A stretch of 64,000 nt of DNA from Apodemus sylvaticus (Eukaryota; Chordata; Mammalia; Rodentia; Muridae): assembly GCF_947179515.1 (NCBI RefSeq), contig NC_067483.1, positions 90,879,335-90,943,334 on the forward strand, in the 5' to 3' direction. The position numbers and the translations under genes are program-made. Of this stretch, positions 9,361-24,300 are shown piece after piece; the first letter of the stretch is position 1; each line of letters starts with the position of its first letter. The notes under the pieces are model-generated. The model did no database searches and was not told the origin of the DNA. It saw nothing but the letters and a program-made list of their open reading frames with translations.

Positions 9361-12300
9361 GTAAGTGACCCGACACTGAAGCCTTTCGCTTTCCCACCAG
9401 GCAGCGCCAGGGGTGAAACAGACACAGAAGGACTGCCCAACCTAGTTTGCTCTTTTTATTCCCTTTTTTCATTTCATTTTATTATTTTATTTTTATATTT
9501 TATTAGTTGTCTTGCTCTTCGTCCCTGGCTTGCCTTGAACTCACTTATGTAGCTCAAGCTGGTTTAGAACTCATGGTTGGCCTCTTGCCTCGGCCTCCAT
9601 GTGCTGGGGTTACAGCTAGTAACCTTGATGTCTGTTTATCTTTTTAAGATCAGATGGGAGGCTTTTCTTTCATACAGCTGCAGACAAAAAGGAAATTATA
9701 AGGAAACAATTTTCTGTTTTAGGTTTTTTTTTTTTTTTTTTTTTTTGCATTGGAATTAACACATAGTCTATATTATGGTAGATATTTACTTTTAGATTTT
9801 TAGTTCTTTTTATGGAACACTTATATCTTAGCATTGGCAAAATTTTGGGCACTTACAGCTGAAGAAAATATGATCTCTCATTGAAGAGTCCATATACAGG
9901 AAGTGTTAAGGAAATTTCTGCTGAATGGAAATACTTCCATATAGAATTGATGACATAATTTGCTTGGAAAGCATTTTTCTTTCTTTCCATCTAATGTAGA
10001 TGCAGACAGGGTTTTCATGGCTTGGCTTCTGTGAGACTGTACAGGACGTGGTGATGGGCACTGCCACGGGTCCCACAGACCTTTGGACAATCGCCCTGGC
10101 ACTTGATGCTTTCCTTGGCTCCTAGAGTTCAGCTCCCGTTTAGAAAGAAAATTTCATTTAATTGTAGATTCTCAGTAAGTTAATCCTCAGTAAATATACA
10201 CCCTGGCATTTTTCATGTGAGGACACTGGACTGCAAAGAAATTAAACTGTTTTGGTTTTTTGAGACAGGGTTTCTCTGTGTAGCCCTGGCTGTCCTGGAA
10301 CTCACTCTGTAGACCAGGCTAGCCTTGCACTCAAGAGATTCGCCTGCCTCTGCCCCACAACTGCTAGGTTTCAAGGTGTGCACCACCTTGCACAGAGAAA
10401 CTCTGAAGTAGTGATGATATAAGGAAGCAGAGCAGGCGTGTCCAGTCTCAGATCCTGTACATTAGCCATAAGGAGGGGGCTGGAGCCTGCCTGCCCGAGA
10501 GCAGTCTTCCAGCAGGCGAAGAAAGCCTAGTTATTTGAGCAGATATTTTGCCAGTTTTCTGGGCTAGTTGCCTGGGATTGTTGGAGATTTGAGCAGCTTG
10601 TTTAGTTCTTGTTAAATGCAGAGTCTGCTTCAGAGAGCCTGCTGAAGCGACGTAGTCTCTGTTTCTAATTAGTGTTCAGGTAATTCCAGTACTGCTAGTT
10701 TGAGGAGCATGTGAGCAATAAGGCTGAGGATCCCGGATGATTAGAGCTTGCATTAAGTGCTCCGGGAAGTACCTGGTCTGTGCTGTGCACTTCTTCCCGC
10801 CCACAGCCCCTGTCAAGTCAGGGTCTTGCCGACCAGCCTGACAAGCCTGGAACTTGCTCCCCAGACCAGGTTGGCCTCAGGTGTGCAGCTGACCTCCTGC
10901 TTTTGTCTTGTGACTGCTGGAGTGACAGACGTGTGTCACCATGCCTAGCCGACGGGCTGTAGTCTTCCTCATGGTTCTACTTACATGTCCCTTACGAGAT
11001 TTGTTATGCATGTAGTGTCTCACAGTACTCATTTAACTGTCTTGGCAGTTTTAAGGTGTTATATAAATTGTTAAGTTTAATAGTTCCAAATGATAAAATT
11101 TTTACCACATGATGAATTTTTAAAATGAAATTGTTACTTTTAAAATATATCTGGTAAAATCTAAATCATATAGAAATGTAATTTATTCTGTTACCAGTTT
11201 TCAAAAATTGATAAAAAAAGCTTTTAATAGATGGAGGTTTTTAATTAATTCATTGATTAATTAATAATTAATTTGGTTTTTCAAGGAAAGATTTCTCTGT
11301 GTAGTCCTGGCTGTCCTGGAACTCACTTTGTAGGGCAGGCTGGCCTTGAACTCCCAGATACCTGCTTCTGTCTCCTGAGCACCGAGATCAAAGGCATGTG
11401 CACCTTTGCACCACATGCAGCTAGATAGGTTTAGAGTACTGCTTTTTGAGTATGTGTATATTACTGCATACATATTCTTAATGTCTTGTACATTATAAGT
11501 ATTAATGTTTGTTTTGAGATGAGATATGACTAACTTTTGTTGGGACTTTATTAGAGTGAATTTTAATTTTTATTTTATCTCAGCAAGATAGATGAGGGTA
11601 CCACTTTTTCCTCAGCTACTTTATAAGTGCATGGCAATTGTTCTGCATTTTCCCCTCCCTCTGACATGCACACCTGATTTTTGGCCATAGTCTTGCTATA
11701 CCCAGGCAGACTCCAGACTCTATGATGGGATTATAGGTGTGCCCCACACAGTTTGACTGTTCTGTATTTTGATTTCTCTATGGAGGAAAGACTTAACATC
11801 AATTCTATTATGTTTGTTTCAATTTCTCTAAGAAGTTTGGAGTCACATGAAGAAGTGGATGGTGAAATTTTAACCAGAATATCTGAAGTTACATGATGAG
11901 CTCTTAAACATTACCAGTGTTGCTGGGCAGTGTTGGTAAAAACATTTAATCCTAGCACTTGAGAGGCAGAGGCAGGTAGATCTCTGTGAGTTTGAGAGGC
12001 CAGCCTGGCCTTCAAAGTGAATTCCAGGATATCCAGGGCTATACTGAGAAACCCTGTGGTGGAAAACAAAAACAAAAACAAAAAAATTATAACAAAACAA
12101 AAAGTAGCAGGGTCAAAGCCAGGTATGGTGGCACACACCTTACCTCTTAGGAGATAGGCCTACCAGATCTCTGAGTGCCAAAAAAAACAAAAACAAACAA
12201 ACAAAAAAGTTGCCAGTGTCTCTGCAGTTCTGACAGAGAGTTTGACAATCATCTGACTTGCAAAGGGCAGTGTTGGAATCATTCACTCTGAGCCCCATCT

Positions 12301-15300
12301 TTGCTGCAGTATTACGTACATTTGGCTATAAGGCCTTGAGAGAGAGCACAGCTCTCTACAAGGTCAGTTTTAGGAAGGAGCATATGAGGATATGGACGTG
12401 CGCATTGATTCTGTGCTCCTTTTGTTTGTTTGGGGCATGCTGGCATCAAATCCAGAGCCTTGGAAGTAACTTGTACTGCCACTGAGCTACAGCCTCGGCC
12501 CTGACTGTGTGTGTGTGTGTGTGTGTGTGTATGTGGTGCCCACAGAGGCCAGAAGAGGGTGTCCGATTTCCTGACCTGGAGTTATAGGTGATTGTGAGCT
12601 GTCTGACAAAGGTGCTAGGAATTGAATTTTCAGGCCTTCTTTAAGGATATGAACCTAACCTGAGCATCTCACCAGCATCCGCCCACAGTGTTTTAGAAGT
12701 ACCTGCTGGTCCCTAGCCACTTGCTTAAATAAGGGTATCTACCTGAAAGGCAAGAGCCCAGAGCCAGGGATGGTCAGGCACACCTGTAATCGCAGGATTT
12801 TTGAGACAAGGCAGAAAGAGTCCCAAGCCATACTTTGCTGCAGAGCGAGCTTGGGGTCAGCCTGGGCCATGTGAACACCAGGAAACCAGGAACAAAACAA
12901 AAACAGAAAAGAAAAGAAAAGGAAAAAGACAGCTGCCTAACCAGGACCTGTCAGAGGTCGAAAGGAGTGCCAACTTAGCCTGTCTCCTTTACAGTGTAAC
13001 AGTGTGACGAAGCCCAAGGACCTTCCCATGGAGTGTCAGCACGTTACAGACCTAACAGGTGCTAGTGCCTATAGCTCTTCTAATGTCTATGCGTTTACTA
13101 TCACTGGAACTTGATCTTTAAAAAAGAGAAAAGGTTCTCTCGGGGTTTGTGAAACCCCCGAGACCGTATCTCACTAGGATAGCATTGGTGACTCTTACTC
13201 TTTTTAAATACTGGGGCCTGTTTCCTAGGAAGGCTCTATCCAAGTTATTTAAATAACGGTAGCACGTCTCATATTTAAGATGTCTCGTTTGTTTGTTTGT
13301 TTGTTTTCAAATGTTGGCACTCTTTTTTTTTTAAGATTTATTTACTTATTATGTGAGTACACTCTAGCTGTCCTCAGACACACCAGCAGAGGGCGTCAGA
13401 TCTCGTTACAAGTGGTTGTCAGCGACCATGTCGTTGCTGGGATTTGAACTCAGGACCTTCAGAAGAGCAGTCAGTGCTCTTACCTACTGAGCCATCTCTC
13501 CAGCCCTGTTTGTTTGTTTTTGAGACATTTGTTTGTTTCCTTGTGCTGTCCCCGCTGTCTTTGGACTCACAGTCCTGCGCTCAGATGGCAGTCATGTGTC
13601 TACACGGCTGGCTTGGGTTTTTAATTCTTTAAGAGCTATGTCAAGAGTATGGGAAGACTGAATGTCTAGCAGCGGTGGCTGCTTGTGTAAGACCCACGCA
13701 GGACTACGTGTCAGCGTTCTGTTGTGGGTTGGGAGGCCTAAAACTAACAGTGTGTGGCAGGGCTTGTTTTAAGTCAGCCTGGCACTGGGGTAGGCTAGGT
13801 CAGTAGGGGCTGCTGCCTTGTTAAACCTTGTGTCTACTGAACTCTGAGGGAGCCTCCTTGTGTTCATTGCTACAGTGACTGGAGGGAAGAGGAAGAAGGA
13901 TTTTGCTCAGACGACAAGTGCTTGCTTAAGCTTCATCCAGGAAGCCCTGCTGAAGCACCAGTGGCAGCAAGCTGCAGAGTATATGCACAGTTACCTGCAG
14001 ACCCTGGAGGACTCAGACACCTACAAGAGACAGGCTGCTCCTGAGGTACACCAGCGCATCACTGTCCACCCACAGTGGCCTTTGATCCTCCGACCTCAAC
14101 TTCCTGCATACTAGGATTATATCACCAAATGTGGTTTAGCCCATTCCTTTATTGTCAGTTTCCATTGTGTGGCCACCACATATTATACATGCATTCTTTA
14201 GTGGGTTCCCTAAATGTTCATGTTGTGATATTGTGTGGTGCTTTCTTTAATCTCTCTTTGATAAATACTAAGGAGTGGAATTGTAGCGTATATTTTTAAT
14301 CTCTTAGCATTCTACCAAACTTTTACCATAGTATCTTTGCCTTTTTCTATTTTCTACCAGCAATATTTAATGTTATGATTCTTCACTTTTTTGATTTTTG
14401 TTTTTGTTTTTGTTTTTGTTTTTTGAGACAGGGATTCTCTGTGTAGCCCTGGCTGTCCTGGAACTCACTCTGTAGACCAGGCTAACCTCGAACTCAAAAA
14501 TCCACCTGCCTCTGCCTCCCAAGTGCTGGGATTAAAGGCGTGCACTATCCCTGCCTGGCATTTCTCCACATTCTTTTTAATAGGGATATCATGCTGGCCT
14601 CAGAATCTGGTTTCCAGCAGTCCTCCGTCTAAACCTGATAGCTCTCTGTCTAAGCCTCCTGAGGCTGGGAAGCACAAGCCGGTCATGCCTGTCTTTTCTT
14701 CTTTCTGTTTTTGATACTTGAACTTGTGAAGTAGTGTCTCCTCACGTCATGATTTGCATGTCCCTATTGACTCATTAAGTTCCTCCCATATCGGAAACAC
14801 TAATGGCTTCCCCTCTCCTAGGGCAGCAGCTACAGCAGCCCTCCCCCCCAACACACATACATACACACACTTCCTTCCAGATGTGTCTCTGACCTCATCT
14901 CCTGAACTTGGGTTTTCTCTGGCCTCGCTGCCCTGCGTTAAATGGCACAGGTCAGGTGTATTCCTTTACTTTTCCCTTACGTGGAAGGATTGGTCTTTAG
15001 CCACTCTGCCCTCATTCAAGGCCCCTTTAAGCAACTTACCCACCCCTACATTTTGCCAGCACTCCTGATGTCCTGCTGTGTAAAAAGCCAGGTGTGGGGT
15101 GCACACCTTAGCCCTGGGGGGGGGGGGGGTGCAGAGGCAAGGTTTGCTTTCTTTCTTTTTTTTTCAAAGACACCTGATTTTATTATTTTACATAGGTTGA
15201 GAAGGAAGTAGACATTTGCTCCCTTAAGAAAGCTGAGCTCGGCCGGGGCGGTAGTAGCACACGCCTTTAATCCCAGCACTCTGGGAGGCAGAGGCAGGCG

Positions 15301-18300
15301 GATTTCTGAGTTCGAGGCCAGCCTGGTCTACTGAGTGTGTTCCAGGACAGCCAGGGCTACACAGAGAAACCCTGTCTCAAAAAAAAAAAAAAAAAAAAAA
15401 AAAGCTGAGCTCAAGTTCTGTCACCAAAATGTGGTCTGAGAACAATACATCATTAAAGTTTGTCTTTTCTAATAAATAGTCTTAGATCAATGTCCTAACT
15501 GCACAGCACATATACTCAGTGTGGACGAGGTTTCAGGGAATGAGGCCATGTGTCCTGCATTTCCACGGGAGTGAGGTGGTGCCCGCCCGGGAGCCAGCCC
15601 TATGGGAACGTTCTCTGAGTTTCCCATTTGAGACTGAGGCTAAGTTCATATTTAATATGCATCTTATGGGGCCTTTTAACAGCACTGATTTAATTTTGGC
15701 AGTGCCGTTCTGACGTGGTATAGTGGTTTGAATGAGAATGCCCCTAGGCTCTGGCATGACTATTGGTTCCCTTTGGGGCACTGTTGGAGGTTCAGGAGGT
15801 AGAGTCTCTGGAAGAAGTGTGCCTGTCACCGGAGGCTCTCAGAATCAAAGATTCACCGTTTCTAGTCTGCTCTCTGCTTCCTGCTTGCATTCAGTGTGCA
15901 AGCCTCTGTTTTTGCATCGTGGCCTGACTCGCTGGAACTGGAAGCCCAGACACTCACTTCCTTGTAAAAGCTGCTGGCCGTGGTGTTTTATCACAGCAAC
16001 AGACAGGTCACCAGCACACTGGTAGTTTGAGATGTGATGATTATCACCTAGTTAAGAGTGCTGGTTTACTAGGTGAAGTGTGGTAAAGCCTGGCCGTGCT
16101 GCTTTCCGTGGAGAGTAATTATAAGTTGCTTTTAAATATTATAGTCAGGAAAAACAAAATGTTGTAGGAAGAAACTGGATTGGGTAAAGATTTATTACTT
16201 TGCTGTTTCTGCTTTGATAGATCATTTGGAAGCTTGGGAGTGAAATTCTGTTTTACCACCCCAAAAGCAATGTGGAGACTTTTAATAGCTTCGCTGACCG
16301 GATGAAAAATATTGGTGTCTTGAATTATTTAAAGGTGAGAATATAGACTTGTAAATTTAGATTTCTAATGTGTGTTTGTTTCGAATTGCTTGTATCAGTG
16401 CTAAGGCAGAAAAGCCCAGGAACTAGCGGAGAGCTGCTTGTAAGGAGAGATGGAGAACACTGCTGTGAGGGCGGCTTGCGCCCTCGGCTCTGACTGTCTT
16501 CCGTGATCTGATTGTAACCACCAGCCTGCCTCTAACTGTCAGAGCTGAGGCTGCACTTCACTCTGTACACAGGCCAGATCTACAGTTGTGAACTCACTTG
16601 AGCTGAGCTGGCATTTTAGAAAAAAAAACAAAAATAAACCCCTGTGGAACAAGTTAGAAACTTGAATATGTTAAAATGTTGTAATGTTCCAGATGTTTGT
16701 ACAGAACCTCTCTGAATTCTTGTCTTTTAATAATAGGTTTCTGTGAAGGGGATTGAGAACATTGCACAATATCCCTTCTCGGTATATACTCCTAACTAAA
16801 GAGCACTACTGTTCTTTTTTAATTTTATAAAAAATTTATTGTTTTTTTCCAAGACTTTAAAGCTGTGTAAGAGCTTGGCCAACCACAAGTTGAGTAAATG
16901 GGACAGAAACCATACAGCCTGCAAGTGTGTGTGTCTGTGTGTGTCTGTGTGTATATGTGTTTGTATCTCTCTCTGTATGTCTGTGTGTGTAAATCTGGAG
17001 GTCTGAGGCTGACACTGCGGATCGTGAGCATCCTCCCCATTATTTACTGGGGCGCGTGTCTTGCTAAGCAGAGCTAGCTGGTTTTGGCTGTACAGTCTGG
17101 CCAGTCCGTTTGCTCTGGGGTCCTGTCTCCGCCCCATGTGCACCCCACTTGTTGTGTGGGTGCTGGGGACCTAGACTCCGGCCCTCATGCTTTAGCCTTC
17201 TCAGCATAGTTTACCCACTGAGTCACCTCCTTAGCCTCTGTTGTTGTTGCTGTTGTTCTTGTTGTTTTAAGCCAGGGCCTTGCTATGTAGCCCAGGTTAG
17301 TTTCAAACCCACAGTTCTACCTCAGCCCTCCTGGTGCCGGGGTTATAGATGAGTTCACCAAGCCCAGCTCTGTGGTTATTTTTGCTTTAGTTTCATTGAT
17401 ACTTTCCTGTCGGAGCTAAATCCATTCTCCTGCATTCCTGGGAGCATGTGTTTTGAGTGTATTTAGTGTGTGTGAAGTTGTTAGACTGTCACTGCTGTGG
17501 ACCACGCCAGCGTTAGCTGTCTAAAAAGCTCGTCCTTTATTCTCGCCCGTCTTCTGGAAGGTGGAAGGGGAAGCAGTGAGTGACTGTAAGTCAGGCCTGT
17601 GCCGCGGCCTCATGCCACCTTTCTCGCTGTGTTGCACTGTCTCCTGTATTATACAACTTGATGTCAGTCTCATAGTGTTAGTTTCACGTGCCTTTCTTTG
17701 CATAACTGAAAAATGTACGTGACAGAGTTTTTTTGTTTTTTTGTTTTTTTGTTTTTTAACTTTACTGTGTAGCCATGCCTGTTCTGGAATATGCTCTATA
17801 GACCAGGCTAGCCTCAAACTTAAAGGTCTGCCTGCCTCTGCCTTTCTTGAGTTCTGGAATAAAAGTCGTGCGCCGCCACCTAGCTCAGCCTTCAGTTTTG
17901 CATGAAGGTTCTGATTCACAGTTTTCAGGACTAGGCCAGTGTATGTTATCTCTTTCCTGAGTTTTCTGACTAATAGTTCTGTAATGACGTCAGTGACGGT
18001 GGGCTTTTCTTATTGGTGCAGATCTCCTTACAACACGCCTTGTATCTTTTACATCATGGAATGCTTGAGGATGCAAGCAGAAATCTCGGTGAGGCGGAGA
18101 CGTGGCGGTACGGCGAGAAGTCATCCTCTCAGGAAGTGCTGATCAACCTTGTGCAGGCCTACAAAGGGCTTCTACAGCACTCCACGTGGTCCCAAAAGAA
18201 GATGGAGTTGTCAGAGCTTGGTGAGTCGGCAAGCTGAGCTTTCTGAGCTGGGCAGTGTGGCCCATAGACCACTGAGCTCGGCCCTGCTCAGGGAGGCCAG

Positions 18301-21300
18301 GCCATCTGGAGTTGGCTGGCTCGTATTACACAGTCCTGTCTCAAGAAGGCAAGTGAGCAAATAAATCCACACTGGTGTGAACTGATTGAGTTAAAGTTAC
18401 TTACCTTTTCTTACATGTGGTACTAGAACTCAGCAGGTATGTGATGTGTACCACTCTCGTGGGTAGATAATGTCCCACATTTTCTCATGCAGTTCATGCT
18501 TTATTCTGTGGTAGGATTGTGGGTCCAGTAATGGGCGGAACCTTCAGACACCTAATCTCGAGTGTTTTTAATGCAGAAAACAAAAACACAACCATTCCTG
18601 TGCATAGGATATGTAGTTTCAGTGGTAACTATTTTAGAGTCATTGCTACTTTAATGTAATTCTGTCACAGTAACCACAGGTAAGATGGTGGTGGTAGCTC
18701 ATGCCTTTAATCCCAGCACTCTGGAGGCAGAGGCATATGGATGGGATCCCTGAGTCTTGAGTCTCAGGATAGCCAGTGAGATCCTACCCCGCAACCCCCC
18801 CCCCCACCACCACCACCAAAAACAAAACAACCAAACCCCAAGAAAGCCAATATCCTAGTCATAGAGGCGAAAACACTAGCATCTGTAGCAGCCTCTGGAG
18901 GGTGCAGCACGTGGTGCAGCTGTGCCTTGGGCATGATGAGTGTAGAGCTGGTGACCCCCTTTAACCTAAGCAACCATAGGAATCTGCTGCTTGTTTTCTC
19001 TTACATAATTTTTTCACATCATTAATCCGTTTTCCCACTCTTATTTCTCAGCTTATAGTTTTTAAAAATTAATTGTATCTGTAGTGTCTGTGTATGTCTG
19101 CACCATGTGCATCAGGTCCTGGGACTAGACATACACATGGCTGTGAGAAACAGGTGGATGCTGGGAATCAGACCCTGGTCGGCTGGAAGAACAGTCAGTG
19201 CTCTTAACCACTGAGCCATCCCCAGCCCCCAAGCTCTTAGGAGGGTTTAATGGATTTGTGTGTGTGTGTGTGTGGGGGGGGGGGGGGTTCTATGTACCAG
19301 GATCACGTCTGCATGGAGATTTTACTTCCCTTTCAGTGTAGGGGTCATTGTGTTTTCTTTCTTCACTGCCCTGATGCAAACCTGATGTACTGAAAAGAAG
19401 TCTTGAGAGAGGATGTTTTGCCATTTTCTCAGATTTCACCAAGCTTGTTAGACAGAGTTAACAGAACACTGGCCTTCCCAGAATGTAGACTTGGCTCACT
19501 TTGAACTCAGAGAAGTCCACCTGCCTCCTGAGTGCTGGGATTAAAGACATGCACCACTACACTCAACAGCTATTTTTTTAAATTGAATTTTAAAAATTAA
19601 TTAAAGATTCAGATTGAGTAAGTCCTTCCGTTCCTGGATTGATGACTGTTTTTGATTACATAAGAGTTATTGAACTTGGTCAAGTCTTTTTATGCCTCTG
19701 TTGGTGATTGCTCATTGATCTGGTTTAGAGGGCGAATCTTCATTATTCACATTAATTGATCATCAGCTGCTAAGCTAACCTTGGCTGTGGTCTGTAATTG
19801 CTTTTATAGGTGGCCAGTACCCCCATGGAGGAGGCGTTCTATGGGAGGCCCCAGTCCTCTTTGCACTTGTTAGAGCCTACCCGTGACCAACCAGCCCTGA
19901 GCTCTGCTTATGAGTTCTCTAAGATAAACTTCCGAATCTCTTACTTTTGAGCAGATGAGGATGATTACGCCTACACTGCAAAAACCCGGACCATGCTCAG
20001 CCAGAGCTGCAAGACATCTACAAATATCTGTGCACTGATTAAAACCCCCGGGGTCTGGGATCCTTTTGTGAAGAGTTATGTGGAGGTAAGTCACTTTCCA
20101 CAGGCCAGAGTGGGGTGCACCTGTAGTGTCAGCACTGAGAAGCCAGAGGCAGGGTTGCTGCAGGTCTGAGGCCAGCTCGGGGCATATAGTGAACTTAGAT
20201 TTAGTCTGGGCTACATGCTTAGTACAACTCTGTCTCAGGAAACAAACACAAGATCATGTTAGTTTGATTTTTGTCATTTAAGCAGAAGGAGGCTAATAGA
20301 GAAAATTTTTTTTTTCTTTTTTAGTTTAAGTAATTTTTGCTTATTTTATTACCGTGCTTTGTAGGTCTTGTTTACTTTTACCCTGGAGACCTTTTTATGG
20401 TTTGAATGGGAAATGTCCCACAAAGACTCACATGCGTGAATGATTGGTCACTAGCTTTGTGAGATTGTGGAGCCTTTGTGTGCTAGGGCCTAGCTGGAGG
20501 GGTGGGCCAGTCAGGAGAGGTCTGCTCATGCCTCGTCCCTGTCAGCGTCATATGACAGAGGTGCTCCACAGTTTCTCTTCAGCCCAGTCTTCTGTCTTGA
20601 TGGATCTAACCCTCTGAACTCTACATCTACATAAATCTTTCCTCTGCCTCCTCTCCCCTTCTCTTCCCCTCCTCTGTCCCTCCTCCTCTTCTTTTTTGAC
20701 CTAGCTGTCCTGGAACTTGCTCTGTAGACCAGGCTGTCCTTGAATTCCGAGCTCCACCCATCTCAGCCTCCTGGCATGCGGGATTAAAGGCCTGTACCAC
20801 TACCACACGGCTAAGTCCTTCTTTCTTTTAGCTTAGTTTCTTTTAGCCTTGGTTAAGTTTTTGTTGGCAGTGCTGAGAAAGGTAAGTGCTAGGCCTGCTG
20901 TGGTCAGACAGTGCTGTAACTGTGAATGCAAAGTCAGTCTGTGCTGTTATTATTGAAGATAAAGAAAAGTTGGGATCCTTGCTAAAGACACGCTGGCATG
21001 TAGGAGGGAAGTGGGTAAAGATGGAGCCTAAATCACAGCATACGGGGTGAGGAAGTGTGAGGCTGTTCCAGTGTCGCAGCGTCACTGCAGAACAACTGAC
21101 CCCGACTGACCGAGGGCTCAGGCGCTGCTCGGCAGAGCCCCTTGAAGACGGCTGCAATTCTCTTGCACTCCTTAGTGCGAAGCTCTGAGGCTGCTGACCC
21201 AGGATCACACTCTTGGTCGTCACTGCTCTCTCTCTGCTTTGGGCACTTAGGGTTCTGGTGGGAACGGTTCTTATCTTGAGGCTACGGTTTCCAGGAACCA

Positions 21301-24300
21301 ATACAAGGGAAGAGAGGAGACCGCAGGTGGACCTCTGCCCCGTCGTGTGGAAGTCACAGGGACACTAGAAGAGCAGAGCCAGTGTGGCTGCTGTCCACTG
21401 TCCACTGTTGTCCCTTTGGGATTTTTATTATTTTTATTTATTTATTTTTGCTGTTGTTCTCAGCAGTAAGCGTGTATCTTCTTTTTGTGGGGTTATTTTA
21501 CAGAATTAATCTGAGGCATACTTTATTTTGTACAGATGCTAGAGTTCTATGGTGATCAAGATGGAGCCCGAGAGATGCTCACCAATTATGCGTATGATGA
21601 ACGGTTCCCATCTAACCCCAATGCCCACATCTACTTATACGAATTTCTCAAGAGAGAGAAGGCACCGAGAGCCAAGCTCATAAGTGTTCTTAAGGTAGAG
21701 GCATGTCCTTCCCGGTGTTTTGTTTTTGTTTTTGTTCCCTTGAGATGGACAGTAGTGTGTGGGAAAGGCTGTCCTCACACTCTGACTGAGACTTTGAACT
21801 CCTGATTCTCCAGTCTCTGCCTCCTCAGTGCTGGGACTACAGGCCTAGACCACTCACTATACATGGCTTTGGAATTTCTTCTTTTATTCTTTCTAGAAGC
21901 AAAATCTTTAAAATGTTTAAGTAGCAGGAAGAATAGACACATGTAAGATAAGTAAAGGTCTGTTTACTCAGTCTTCAGGAAACCTTGCTTCTTGTTAGCA
22001 GGAATTTTGAGAGGGGGAGGGAGAATATAAATGAATTTTAGGGAGGGGGAGAGGGAGGAAGGATGAGCCAGCTGCAGAGATCGGCCTCAGGTCTGTTTTC
22101 TAGAGCTGTCTACCTTGTTCGTTTGTGTTTTTAAATTTATTTTTTCTTAAGATAGAGCCTTGTTGTTCAGCCCTGGTTGGCCTAGAACTCTCTGTGTAGA
22201 CCAGACTGGCCTTAAACTAGCAGATTCACTGGCCTTTGACTCCAGTGCTGGAATCAAAGGTGTGCACCACCTTGCCTGGCTTGTCTGGTTTCCTGAGGCT
22301 GGGTCTCTCACTGGGACTCAGCACGTCATCTAGGCTGTCTGCTCAGCAAGCCCCGGGATCCACATGGCTCTGCCTCTCCAGGGTGGAGACCCCAGAGTGC
22401 CAGGGTTCTAGAGATTAGAGTGCGGTCCATGCTGTCCTAGACAAACAACCACTGACTGATCAGTGTGCCCCGACCAGATGTGTATGGGGGCCTGTTTCAG
22501 CCTGCCTGCATGTGGACCTGTGGAGGCCAGGGTTCTATTAGGTGTTATTCTGTGTTGTTCTCCACTTTGTTTTTTTTTAAACCTTTTTTCTTTATTTTTA
22601 TTTTATGGTATGGATGTTTTGCCTGCCTCATGTCTGCATTGCATGCAGTGCCTGTGGAGGTCAGAAAAAAGCAGCGATCCTTCTGGGCCTGGAGTTGTAG
22701 ATGGCCGTGAGCAGCATGTGCCCTTAGCCACCGGGCCATCTCTAGACCCTCTACCTTTTTTTGATACAAGGTCTCTCACTGAACCTAATGCTCGCCAACC
22801 TGCTAGGTTGCCAGGACAGTGAACTCGCAGGATTCTCCTGTCTCTCCCTGGTGCTGGGATGACAGGTGCATGGGCTACCCCTGGCTTTTTCTGTGGTGCT
22901 GAGAATCTGAACTCGGGGCTTCAGGCTGGCATAGTGAGCACTTTACCCATGGACCATCTCCTGGAATTTTGCTTTCTAAAATATAACTTTTTGGAGAATA
23001 TCCTCTTGCGCTCAGATTGAAACTGGATAAAATCAAAGTACCTTTTAAGCCCTTAGCTCATTTGTTGAGAGTATATTCGCCAGTAAGAATTTTCCGTGGA
23101 AATGAGCTAGAGTTTGTATAGTATGTAAATGACAAGACTGTTTTCTCTTACAGATTTTACATGAGATTGTGCCATCCCATATACTCATGTTGGAATTCCA
23201 TTTGTTGCTTAGAAAATCAGGTAAAACTGTGTTGTATATTCCCCTGTGCAATGAGCCTAGGTGAAGGGTCAGCCGTCTGACCTGGTGCCACATCTCTTCA
23301 TTACCTGTTCTCACAGCTGAGCTCCCTTGCACTGCCCCCTGCTCCTGCAGTGCCTGTGGGTGGTTGTGCACGATGATGGAACAGCCTGTGGCTCTGTAGG
23401 AGATTCTGTACCTACAGCTTACAGAGCTTAGAATGCTTGCCTTCTAGTCCTCATAGCGAGCCTTAGGAAATGGGAATGCCCTCCATTTGTATGATTTGCC
23501 TCTTGTGATCCCTTGAGGGCTTCAGGGCAGTATAGTAAAGAAATTCTTAGAAGGAAGTCAGCGTGCTTAAGCCAGTTGCTACAAAGTCTGTAGGTCTCAA
23601 CCTGTATTTACCACAATGCCAAATAGGGCAGGTGGTATTTAAATAGCAGGTGTAACCCCCAGAAGAGGCTCACTGTCTTGATGTCATCTACCCTCAGCTC
23701 ATCACAGGCCTGTGAGCATAATGAATTGTGGGTAACCAACCAGAAAGCTTGCCGTTGATAATGTTTCATTAACTTGATGTATCTTCTTAGCTCTGTGCAC
23801 TTCTCTAGTACTGTCTGTAAGCTTGGACTGTTGTGATTGTTGCAGAGACAGAAGAACACCGGAAACTGGGCTTAGCCGTGTTATTTGAAGTCTTGGACTT
23901 TGCTGGATGCACTAAGAACATAACGGCCTGGAAATACTTGGCAAAGTATCTGAAGCAGATATTAATGGAGTACGTGAGAAACAGCATGTGTCATGTTCAT
24001 CATAAGTGATAGTCCAACATTTTGGCTATTGCTTTTAAATGTTTTTACTTAATGTTGAATTTCCTGCACAAGGATATTTAGGGGTTTTTTTGTTTCCTGA
24101 GTATCAGAAGCTAGGAAATACAAAATCATAAGCCTAACACACCAAAATTCTGTGCCTATATTTCATTTTAACAAAATCAACACTGTCTTAAAGTGTATGC
24201 ATGATAAGGCAGTGTCCAGTGCTGCGTCTGAAGAGCCTGTTGTTAGCACCACAGTCTGGGTGAGAGAAAAGGCGAGGTCCTGCTCACATGTGCTCTGTGT

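Noticed and set aside
9577..9759. Possible extra Taf1a exon after exon 2
   Set aside because: It is an old minus-strand B1-like region with a poly-T run; the frame from exon 2 joins exactly to exon 3 at 13876.
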